DNA of 29,244 nucleotides from NCBI GenBank assembly GCA_008000375.1, contig SMOI01000185.1, forward strand, positions 1-29,244, given 5' to 3'. Below are positions 19,199-27,548 of this stretch, one piece after another. This stretch comes from Poteriospumella lacustris. Taxonomy: Eukaryota > Sar > Chrysophyceae > Chromulinales > Dinobryaceae. Numbering within the stretch: the first letter of the stretch is position 1; each line of letters begins with the position of its first letter. The notes under the pieces are model-generated. The model searched no databases, was not told the DNA's origin, and was given only the letters and a program-made list of their open reading frames with translations. The position numbers were made by a program, and so were the translations under genes.

Positions 19199-19684
19199 TC
19201 AAACTGTATCGGAGAGGCTTTCCAACATTTGCTGCAGCTCTTCGTAGCCGAGAGGCTGCACAAACAACGCCAAAGCCCCATACTCTCCCTCCTTTCGGAC
19301 GTAATCGGGGAAAGATCGGTACAATGCGACAGCAGCACTCAGGCCACCCTCAAAATTAGGCAAACATGCATCGACAGAGACAGCGCAAAGCATGTGTTCA
19401 AAAGAAGGAAATGCTTGAGTGCGGAGAACGCGAGCAAGGAGATGTGCATCTTCCGCTTGGAACATGATCAATCGCCCATCCTTTACTTCAGCTAGCCGGC
19501 CACTGTTTGTCCGGCCTTCAACAGTTTTCTTTCCTTCAGCAATGGAGATCAAATAAGGAAGCTGAACGGACACGGTGATGTACATATCTTTGATGGGTGA
19601 ATCGCAGGGATTCTGAGCGATTTCCTTCGACAGTCGCAAACGTTCACTAACAACATCATCGTTTCCATGCAAAGTCAACTCCAT
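19199..19684 (-). CDS. ASCH-domain protein (PUA-like fold)
   Basis: Single exon, 161 residues, ATG at 19684. After a 33-residue leader the ASCH pattern follows: MYITVSVQLPYLISIAEGKKTVEGR (about 34-58; signature GKKTVEGR), a region handling a small substituent (GRLIMFQAED), FEHMLCAVSVDACLPNF, then YRSFPDYVRKEGEYGALALFV near the C-terminus, matching the family's Y-R-x-F...E-x-Y-G-x-x-A pattern. ASCH proteins are small RNA- or nucleoside-binding domains; some hydrolyse N4-acylcytidine and others are linked to transcription coactivators. The Lys-Thr-Val-Glu-Gly-Arg core carries the candidate catalytic Lys and Glu. Substrate unknown. It is divergent (231 bp) from the coiled-coil gene and convergent with the WD40 gene. 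Confidence 0.82.
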   Translation of the reverse strand: MELTLHGNDDVVSERLRLSKEIAQNPCDSPIKDMYITVSVQLPYLISIAEGKKTVEGRTNSGRLAEVKDGRLIMFQAEDAHLLARVLRTQAFPSFEHMLCAVSVDACLPNFEGGLSAAVALYRSFPDYVRKEGEYGALALFVQPLGYEELQQMLESLSDTV

Positions 19685-19915
19685 TGTCCATTTCCCAAAT
19701 ATATTTTATACCTTTGTACCCGAAGACTTTCGGACGTAGTCAGCCACACTGCAGCTCCATTTATTTAACAACCGGCTTGGGGAACGACGAGAAAAGAGAA
19801 CCGAGAACGTTTATTCAAATTTGAAACGCATCTCCATTCATCGTCTTGTGAGTGAGTGAGATCAATCAACTGAACAGGTGAATTGAATCGATTTATACAA
19901 CTCAATAGGGAAGTC

Positions 19916-21239
19916 ATGGCCACGATTCCGGAGTTTATTGACAAAGGGGCGAAGATCCTCAATGAGACTCTACAACTTATCACCGATGTGTCACAAATCG
20001 ATGTTCTTTTCGATCCGAAACTTCTTCGGGATGTAAAATTCCGAGAAGTCAGCCCCGCAGACGAGATGAAGGTACGCATCGTGTCAACTGACAAAGAATA
20101 ATAATTGGAAATAATTAATTGTGTCATCCAACTTGTACACTGATGTGCGTTGGTGTCATCAGATCCAACAGTTGCTCGCCAATAAGAGTCACTCGTCCTT
20201 CGACACCGTTTTGGAAGTCTGTCGGGTGGCAATATCCCATCAAGTATGGCGCAAAGCGCGAGAGACAACGCTGTGGTTCGAATTACAGTCACGCTGTCCG
20301 CATATTTGTCCCCCATGTCAGCGCTTGCACAGAAGTACCACTGTGCCTATCGGGGGCGACAGCAGGCGTCTTAGTATCAGTGAGCTGAATGCCGTGACGT
20401 TGCAGTATTCAAGGATTTTATCAAAAATTACTCGGTTGAAGGCGCTGAAAACTCGTCGTGCCAAGTTGATCAAGGAGAATGTCGCGCTGTTGACTCAAGC
20501 GACCGATGTCAGTAGTCTCAACCCACGCCTTCTACAGAACGTGATGGATGGGGTGTGTTTTCAAGACTTATTGTCCCCGATACGCAAATCATCCATGGAA
20601 TCGTCCATTCTGGAAGAAATGCATATTCTGTCGGAGATTTTGCAGAAGGCAGAGGCCGACCAGAAGGATGAAGACAAGTTTTGGCGGTGGATTAGTGCAC
20701 CGCATGAATCGACGGGAAGTAATCCACCTGAGAAACAGCCCGGATGGCAACTGCTGAAAGATGTACATTCATGCCTTGCATCGATCGAGAGTTCACTGGT
20801 AGACATTGTTCAGGACAAGAAAGCTCAAATATACGAATCGAGCAGCGATCTCGCCGATGTGATTGCGCAACAGTTGGTCCGGACTGTGACAGAGGTCGTG
20901 GAAGAGACCCAACGCGATTTTCCCTCAGAACATGTCACAGAGCAACAACCATCCTGCTATACACTACCCACAGTGATCGAAGACGATACATTCTTCATAC
21001 AACAAAGCCTTCAATTATGGCAGCAAATGGCCAGCGATTTGGTGGCCGTCACCGATGCACAGTCGCCCTTCCGAACAACCTTGCACAGCTTGTCCGCTGC
21101 TCATAGTGTTCCAGAGACGACTACTGATCCAGCCGCCACCAAAGAAGAAGAAGAAGAACCACCACTGTCTGGACGAGCAGAAGATGTCATTGTCGACGAC
21201 GATAGCTCTGACGACGATCAAGCATATGAGACGTATTGA
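19916..21239 (+). CDS. Unrecognised coiled-coil protein
   Basis: Spliced CDS 19916-20071 and 20163-21239 (intron GTACGC...TCATCAG, 91 bp, phase 0), 410 residues. I do not recognise the family. Residues 1-95 are mostly helical. A cysteine cluster CPHICPPC with nearby His follows (about 100-115), which could bind a metal but is short. Residues about 130-330 are charged and helical with heptad-like spacing (SRILSKITRLKALKTRRAKLI; later ILEEMHILSEILQKAEADQ), consistent with coiled coil. The C-terminus is acidic (EEEEE, then DDDSSDDD). It may be a cytoskeletal or structural complex subunit, but nothing specific supports that. It is divergent from the ASCH gene. Confidence 0.72.
20072..20162 (+). 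other. Intron of the coiled-coil gene
   Basis: The boundaries are GTACGC...TCATCAG, 91 bp, phase 0. It joins SPADEMK to IQQLLANKSH and keeps a continuous helical pattern across the junction; without splicing the first frame stops at once. Confidence 0.75.
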
Positions 21240-21650
21240 GGACGACGAGAGAACCTTCGTAGCCTGGCCTATATCTCCATTCGAAATCGCACATCGCAAT
21301 CAGCATGGGTTGCAGGTGGTAGCGAGTTATGCAAATGTACATTCACTAAACAAAAGAAAAACAAACTACCAACCCCATCGCGCTGATTCAACGTGCAATC
21401 ACTGTCCGCCCTTCACAGACCTGACCACGTGCTGTTGCAGATAACTTGGTCAGCAAGCGGCTAGCACAACGTTAAAGGAAATTGAAAAACGGAAATAACA
21501 CACAAAGAGGGTGACCAGTCAGTGAAATAAAACAAGGAAAACATCGAAAGTGGAAAAACGAGTGGGTAAATTGTGAAAGGAAGGCACGATGGTGTATGGG
21601 CGATGATGGAGAGTACTTGGAGATCCACATTCAAAAGCCATGGAATGACC
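21240..21650. other. Intergenic region between convergent stops (coiled-coil and RCC1 genes)
   Basis: These 411 bp hold the two 3' UTRs. They are A-rich around 21475-21570. I see no gene or strong repeat. Confidence 0.6.
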
Positions 21651-24152
21651 TCATCGCAACGCGTTGAGAATGGTCTCGCGAAAGATTGCATCGTCCGTTT
21701 CATCTGCAATCATCGCCGTGGCACTACTGTCAGCAGATTCCGTCCCAGTCGAGCATATCGGAGTGGACGTCAGTGGTGCATCGTCATCTCCAACCGCTGA
21801 AGCATTGCGACCAACAAGACCCACGGTTTGCTGCCGATCCATATCGTGGTATAAAAGGTTTTCTGGGGGTAAGTAACAGCCTCGTGCATTCATCCAGGGG
21901 TCTACGTCACCGTCATCGTCGTCTTCGTCAGACTCTACATTATTGGTATCGTCCATTTCATCCTCATTGTCCATCGCACTGGCATTCCTTCGTTGACTGG
22001 TGCTGCTCTCTTGATGACTCTGCTGTCGCCAGGCGGCAACCATGCGTCTCAATTCTGGCACCGCTTGTATCGTCCGAGTACAAAGTACACGCAAATTAGC
22101 TGGCTGTCGCGCACCAAGCAACACCATAGAACATGAAAAACCACACGACAACGACAGAATGGTTCGTTTTTCTCGCTGGAAATACGGGATTTGACGAGGA
22201 AGTGCATAGAAACCTTCCTGATCTGACTCGAGATGATGGTCGGCCGTGACATGCGATGCAGATACCATCGATGCTGTGGATAGGGACAGGCTTGGGTCAC
22301 CGCCGAGTTGACCAAACCGATTTAATCCCACGCCAACGACCTCGTAATCACTCGTGTGAAACAAGGTATGTTCTCCACCACAGGCGACGTTACTGACGAC
22401 GACCAGAGACAAGTCACCTAACCGACTCGGTTGGAACAATGGTTGGTATCGATGACCGCGCTCGTTGATGTAGCGTCCTCCTGTGTCACCTAAGCCCAAC
22501 TGATTCTCGACACTACGCCCACAGAGATAGACATCTCCATGATCGCCCATGACACAGGAATGACCCCAACCAGCAGCGATGCGAGCGATGTGACCTGGTA
22601 CTCGTTGATGTACACGTTGTGGAACCGGTACAAAGTACCCGCCGTCATCGTTACGGGGCATAGAAGGATCGGCGATGATTCCCAATTGGCCTACGCGATT
22701 GTGGCCCCAGGAATACAACTGTCCTTCGTTCGATAATGCCAAGGAATGAAAACCACCGGAACCAACGGAGATGTCCACGATATGCACCGTTGACAGCGCC
22801 ACCACGGGCAAGGGAGTCAATACATCCGTACGCCCACCATGACCAGTAAAATCCGCTTTGCCACATGAATAGACGCGACCGGATTTCGTCAGCATCACCG
22901 AATGTACGGAACCATTCTGAACCTTCACCACGTGTTCATGGGCCAACGCTATCACTGGCTGTGGCAAGACGAAGTTGACTTCTGATACACCTAAGCCCAA
23001 CCGACCATTCATTCCTGCACCACACATGAACAATTTGCCAGTAACACTCACAAATCCTGTCAATGCAAATCCGCATGAGACTTGGGCAATGGCGTGTGGT
23101 TCCGTCACTGCCAATTGTGTGACCAACTGCGGCTCCGACACATCAAACTCATGTCCCAGACCCAACCGACCAAATATACCTTTTCCCCAAGTGTAAACCA
23201 TACCTGGGTCGACAATGACGGCCATATGCTGGTCTCCACAAGAGATTTGAGTCACACGATGACCGAGTAGTGATTGTAAAACGGTTGGTCGAGGATAGGC
23301 GATAGGCGCGTGGTCCATCAACTGTCCCATGACCACGACGGTGGTTTGTGGATCGCATTGCTGCTGAAACAAATGGAAAATGGATTTTTCACCGATTCTG
23401 TCATATTGATGGTTCAACAATGCAATATTAGCATAAGAAACGACCTGCCCTTGGCTTCCAAACGCGTTGGTCATTCCATGTGATGTGCCAGTCAAAATCT
23501 CCTGCCAAGTTCGTAAGGCGTAACTTTGATCCTGCAAACGATATTCACTAACGAAAACCAGCTCGAAATCATGCCAGTACACATGCAGCGTAGATGGGAA
23601 ATATTTTAACCAGAAAAGCTTCGTGGCGATGCAACCATCCGCTGTCCCCAATATGTAACCAACTGGATCTACGTCAACGATAGGTGGGAACACCCCACTT
23701 ACCTTGGACATTAATGACGTAGCTCCGAAGTAGGTTGCAAGCATCAATGATGACTGCTGGTGCCATGGCTGCTCGACCAGCCACAAGAGAAAGTTGATCA
23801 CTAACGTACACTCACTTTCGGCGATTTTCTCGCTGCGCACTCCAAAATAGTTACTTTCCTTCGAAATAATGGCACGCGCATGGTACAACAACGAACCAAT
23901 ACATTGTTCAGCCAACGTTAACCACTGCTCATTCAGGTCTTCCACGCTTGATGAAGTGGATGAGATGGAGTTGAAGAGGACAGTTGAACAGACGTTGGAC
24001 AACCGATAAAATGGAAGATGAAAACATCTTTGCGAGAAGAATGAAAGGAATGCGGCATTGGGCCCAATATATTTCACGGTTTCGATCTTCTCTTGTAATT
24101 CCAATGTGGAATGAAGCAAGCGAAAAACTCGTCGTTGCTTTGCCTCAGTCAT
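21651..24152 (-). CDS. RCC1-repeat (beta-propeller) protein
   Basis: Single exon, 833 residues from the first in-frame ATG at 24152; the open frame continues 18 codons further upstream, so a 5' exon cannot be excluded. Residues about 1-265 have no family I recognise. From about 270 to 700 there are RCC1 repeats: VYTWGKGIFGRLGLGH, LFMCGAGMNGRLGLG, VYSCGKADFTGHGG, LYSWGHNRVGQLGI, VYLCGRSVENQLGLGD and VVGVGLNRFGQLGG, with the matching SCGDQHMAV/ACGGEHTLF strands. That gives about six or seven blades, as in RCC1-type propellers used for Ran GEF activity or protein docking. The N-terminal extension and acidic C-terminal region (DNEDEMDDTNN...DEDDDDGDVD) argue against plain RCC1 itself. It is divergent (403 bp) from the fucosyltransferase-like gene. 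Confidence 0.88.
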   Translation of the reverse strand: MTEAKQRRVFRLLHSTLELQEKIETVKYIGPNAAFLSFFSQRCFHLPFYRLSNVCSTVLFNSISSTSSSVEDLNEQWLTLAEQCIGSLLYHARAIISKESNYFGVRSEKIAESECTLVINFLLWLVEQPWHQQSSLMLATYFGATSLMSKVSGVFPPIVDVDPVGYILGTADGCIATKLFWLKYFPSTLHVYWHDFELVFVSEYRLQDQSYALRTWQEILTGTSHGMTNAFGSQGQVVSYANIALLNHQYDRIGEKSIFHLFQQQCDPQTTVVVMGQLMDHAPIAYPRPTVLQSLLGHRVTQISCGDQHMAVIVDPGMVYTWGKGIFGRLGLGHEFDVSEPQLVTQLAVTEPHAIAQVSCGFALTGFVSVTGKLFMCGAGMNGRLGLGVSEVNFVLPQPVIALAHEHVVKVQNGSVHSVMLTKSGRVYSCGKADFTGHGGRTDVLTPLPVVALSTVHIVDISVGSGGFHSLALSNEGQLYSWGHNRVGQLGIIADPSMPRNDDGGYFVPVPQRVHQRVPGHIARIAAGWGHSCVMGDHGDVYLCGRSVENQLGLGDTGGRYINERGHRYQPLFQPSRLGDLSLVVVSNVACGGEHTLFHTSDYEVVGVGLNRFGQLGGDPSLSLSTASMVSASHVTADHHLESDQEGFYALPRQIPYFQREKRTILSLSCGFSCSMVLLGARQPANLRVLCTRTIQAVPELRRMVAAWRQQSHQESSTSQRRNASAMDNEDEMDDTNNVESDEDDDDGDVDPWMNARGCYLPPENLLYHDMDRQQTVGLVGRNASAVGDDDAPLTSTPICSTGTESADSSATAMIADETDDAIFRETILNALR

Positions 24153-24555
24153 TGAACCGCCACTCTCAGAAAAATATTCGCTCAGTTTCGACTTTTTCAA
24201 CAACAACGATGCTCGTCAATAAATCAATGCTTATCAGGCCAACTATACCATTGTGTTATACGAAAAACTAGCCTGTGATTGACATGTCAGTGATGATGAT
24301 TGATCGAACCTCCTGCGATCTGCCTTCATCGTCATCGTGTCGATACCAAAACTGGTTGGCAAGGTATACCGCATTCCATGAGAATAACTTATTTTCCGCC
24401 ACAACTGAGTGGGAGTCTATGGATAACAATGAAACTGTAACTGAAAGGCGAGGATATTCCTTGGAAAATCCTACGAGCCGTCAAACGCTTTCACACTACT
24501 TGCGTACAAAAGAAAACGGCCAATTTCCTACTTGGTATCGAAGACTCCTTTCGCC
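24153..24555. promoter_or_regulatory. Divergent promoter region between RCC1 and fucosyltransferase-like genes
   Basis: These 403 bp separate two start codons and must hold both promoters and 5' UTRs. The composition is mixed. No motif or gene stands out, apart from the possible upstream extension of the RCC1 frame to about 24206. Confidence 0.5.
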
Positions 24556-25905
24556 ATGTTTAGAGTCATCATCGTCATTGGTTTGCACTTTTTGATACTC
24601 GTATCATCTTTTGATAATTATCAAAGAGACATCTGCAGCGTTGATCTTTTGCGGCGTGTGTTGGCAGGTCAATGTCGTTGGCTCTATGGCGAAGTGCCAG
24701 TAACGGGTCTAAGCAATCAAATCACGACCGTGTATTCACTTCTACCATTGAGTCGTATATTGAATAGTAGCCTCCTCATCAGCAGTCTACACAGTCGTGC
24801 AAGCTTTGAATTGACCATGAAACAATATGGTCGATCGGATGCATCCGGGAAAGTATCGTTGAATTTCGCGGACATGTTCGATGAGAAGCTGTTCATTTCA
24901 TTGCATAATCAACACTACGCAAAGCACGATCTTGTTATTGCCGCGTTGTTGGTGGACAACTGTCTGCAGGTCAATACGACGGTGCAAACGCAGTTGATGC
25001 ATACGATTCAACGCAAAGGTTGGAAATCATCAATGGCGTCACAGATCCTTCTGATGCTTGATCAATCTCGTTACTCGTCGTCGCACGTGCACCAGCTCTG
25101 TCCACACATGTTGCGCTTCAAATCTGTGGGTAAACTTCTTGGGCTCTTCAATTTCCGCGACAAGTCCACGTCAACGGTCGATAGCTCGCAACTACTTACA
25201 GTGCATCGACACATTCGCCCTTCTCGTCCCATTCGTGATCGCGTTGAAACCCTTCGCAAAATCATTTCAGTGCCATATTTTGCCCTTCATGTACGACTAG
25301 AGCCTGATGTATTTCCACGTTCAAGTCGACCCAAAGCAGCCAAGACAGGATCATCTTCGCTGTCGACGGCATCGCATTCGCTCGATTACCAAGTGGATTC
25401 TTTGCTGAATCCATACACAGCATTGCAGGGCGTTGATGGTCTATTTTTTCAAAGTCTTCGTGTGTGGTTACAAAGTCTGTTGTCGTCAGTCTGTATTCGT
25501 AATCTGACCGATGCTGGGACGACATTTCCTCCGTTGTATGTTGCCAGTGGACTTATCTCGTCGGCCTATCTGCCAACTGGGATAAATTTCGTCCCCCAAG
25601 GCTCCTTCAACACCTCTCAATCCGCTATTAATCGAGGTGAAATCGTTGTACGACTGCTGAGAGAGGTGGGGTTCCGTCAGATTTTCTCAAAAGTTGATCT
25701 GGACACATCACAGTTCCCGCCGATGCCGGTTGAATTGGAGGCATATGTTGACTTAGAAGTCGCACGGCATAGTCAATGCTTCATTCCTGCACATATTCGG
25801 TCATCGTTCAGTTATTTAGGTCAACGCCTTCGTGAATTGGATCGAAATATCACTCTCAGCGCCATCGGCAAGCCCAACGGTGCATATCAGTCCTTTTTCA
25901 TATAG
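24556..25905 (+). CDS. O-fucosyltransferase-like secretory glycosyltransferase
   Basis: Single exon, 449 residues, ATG at 24556, chosen because it begins a clear signal peptide (MFRVIIVIGLHFLILVSS). A GLSNQ motif at 51-55 matches the N-terminal G-x-x-N-Q of the GDP-fucose O-fucosyltransferase superfamily. ALHVRLEPD (about 243-251) holds the H-x-R-x-E-x-D signature with H245, R247, E249 and D251. YVASG (328-332) and YVDLEVARHSQCFIPAHIRSSFSYLGQRLR near the end match the GDP-sugar-binding half. It probably transfers fucose from GDP-fucose to proteins or glycans in the ER or Golgi. A low-complexity insertion follows the HxRxExD motif (about 255-285). The exact acceptor cannot be read from sequence. 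Confidence 0.8.
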   Translation: MFRVIIVIGLHFLILVSSFDNYQRDICSVDLLRRVLAGQCRWLYGEVPVTGLSNQITTVYSLLPLSRILNSSLLISSLHSRASFELTMKQYGRSDASGKVSLNFADMFDEKLFISLHNQHYAKHDLVIAALLVDNCLQVNTTVQTQLMHTIQRKGWKSSMASQILLMLDQSRYSSSHVHQLCPHMLRFKSVGKLLGLFNFRDKSTSTVDSSQLLTVHRHIRPSRPIRDRVETLRKIISVPYFALHVRLEPDVFPRSSRPKAAKTGSSSLSTASHSLDYQVDSLLNPYTALQGVDGLFFQSLRVWLQSLLSSVCIRNLTDAGTTFPPLYVASGLISSAYLPTGINFVPQGSFNTSQSAINRGEIVVRLLREVGFRQIFSKVDLDTSQFPPMPVELEAYVDLEVARHSQCFIPAHIRSSFSYLGQRLRELDRNITLSAIGKPNGAYQSFFI

Positions 25906-26543
25906 TTGCACGTTGCTTCCATTGTGGTAAAATCTATTTAATTATCTGAAATATCCTGTATCGAAATTAATTCAGAGTAATAACAAATGCGAAGCAGCCA
26001 AGAAACTGGGCATCGCCGCAGTTAGGAATCTGGGATAGGTCATGCTGACGTGGGACTCTGTGGGCGCGATCGGCGCGATGATGACGACAACGGCTACGGC
26101 TACTGACGGATGGTCTCCCACAGAAAATGGCAGCAGGGGGGCGGTGACGTTTCTCGGCACCATTCCCTTCTCCCGGCAGTTGGGTGGTGCAGTTCGCTTC
26201 AACCATTCGAACACCGCCGCGGTGCTGCGTCGTCGAGGAAAGCGTCGGGAATCCAACTGTCAGCATACGCACGCTACCATTCAATATCGAAAGACCGACA
26301 CTGCGTGTTTCACATTTCATACAAGATTTGGAGATTTTCGTCTCATTGTTTTGGCCTAATATCTGATTGTTTCTCGTGGCAACCATGATCTATCTGTGCT
26401 GAACTCTCGCTGGACTATCTCTCCTTCTTAAATTTGCTTGTTCCTAACTTTCTCTGCTTCTGCATCCCAGTTGATATCGTTCAGAGATCGTCTCACAAGC
26501 AATTTTCTTCTATCGTCAGCCATTATTGCTATTGTTTCAGAAA
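25906..26543. other. Intergenic region before the TAZ gene
   Basis: AT-rich for about 80 bases after the stop, then a GC-rich stretch (26040-26250) with open frames on both strands (for example 105 residues at 26042-26359 plus) that lack recognisable features. TTGTTTCAG just before the TAZ ATG looks like a splice acceptor, so a 5' UTR intron is possible. Confidence 0.5.
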
Positions 26544-27548
26544 ATGTCTCTAGTGTACCACATGCAGTCGTTGTTGCCTCACACCTCGTCTGCGATGGAC
26601 ATTGACCACCCTTCGGCCCCCGTGCCTTCGGTGCCTCGCAATCGCTCCTATTCCCATCAAGTGCACTCCAATTCGGCGTCCATCCTCGGAGTCGTTTCTG
26701 CTGGTACACATCACCGATCGAACTTCGAGTTCAACTTGGAAGATCACATCAAGAAAACCCGTAAGGCCGCCACTTACTTGAAACAGATGTTGCACTCTCA
26801 GCAGTGCGGTGGACAGTGCGGATCGACACTGTGCCGTCGCGTCGTTGGTGTGCTGTCTCACTTGGACACTTGCGAGGATGATTTCTGTGCGGTTAGTGGA
26901 TGTAGCACCACCAAGCGTTTGTTGCGCCATCGTCGTGAATGCACCGGCGTTTCGTCTGGTACTCCTTCCCGTAGTCACAGCAACTCTCTCGCAACGACCG
27001 CCAGTTATTCCGAGACGCCACGCACATCGGTGGATTCCGGGGCCTCGTCCTCCTCCACGGCTCCGACCGTTGTCGCCCCGTTTTCGTCATTGAACCTCGT
27101 TGGCTCTCCGCAACGCACTACGCCTCATTTCTGTCTGCTGTGCACGTTGGCCAAGGCTGATACACTGACGCCACGGTCATCGGCGATCATGCATGATGCC
27201 GGCTACAACACCTCGAGCATCATGATGTGTGCGACCGACGAGGTGCATTCACCCGTCGCAGGTGGCGAGGAGGATGACCGATTCATGCCCGTCATCAGCG
27301 ACGAAATCATCGAATTCAGCAAGATTCCTTTCCAGCAACGTAGCCGCGTCCACACCTTGTCACCAATGCGGTCGAAGACCTACTCTGACTCGCAGTACCT
27401 CGACACTAACCCGTTGTCACCGGCGTCGCAACAACCGAACAAAAAGTTCCGCAGCAAAAGTTGCAACGCTGCTTCAGTCGATTTGGAGTCACTGAAGAAG
27501 CAATTGCAATTTCCTCAATCGCCCTACACTGGCAACTTCGATCGTTGA
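26544..27548 (+). CDS. TAZ-type zinc-finger protein with split third zinc site
   Basis: Single coding exon, 334 residues, ATG at 26544. The TAZ domain starts near residue 60: H84-C88-C92-C97 (HSQQCGGQCGSTLC), H106-C110-C115-C120 (HLDTCEDDFCAVSGC), then H129-C133 (HRREC). The final Cys pair of a standard TAZ domain would follow within about ten residues; here a Ser/Thr-rich stretch of 63 residues intervenes before HFCLLCTLAK (C197, C200), which resembles the end of CBP TAZ1. TAZ domains bind transcription-factor activation segments in p300/CBP-type coactivators and in plant BT proteins. No acetyltransferase, BTB or bromodomain is present, so this is a small nuclear adaptor at most. The C-terminal third is Ser/Pro-rich and probably disordered. 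Confidence 0.85.
   Translation: MSLVYHMQSLLPHTSSAMDIDHPSAPVPSVPRNRSYSHQVHSNSASILGVVSAGTHHRSNFEFNLEDHIKKTRKAATYLKQMLHSQQCGGQCGSTLCRRVVGVLSHLDTCEDDFCAVSGCSTTKRLLRHRRECTGVSSGTPSRSHSNSLATTASYSETPRTSVDSGASSSSTAPTVVAPFSSLNLVGSPQRTTPHFCLLCTLAKADTLTPRSSAIMHDAGYNTSSIMMCATDEVHSPVAGGEEDDRFMPVISDEIIEFSKIPFQQRSRVHTLSPMRSKTYSDSQYLDTNPLSPASQQPNKKFRSKSCNAASVDLESLKKQLQFPQSPYTGNFDR

Noticed and set aside
25967-26386. Frames on both strands in the GC-rich stretch before the TAZ gene
   Set aside because: Neither strand shows a domain, signal peptide or consistent codon bias; more likely promoter or 5' UTR.
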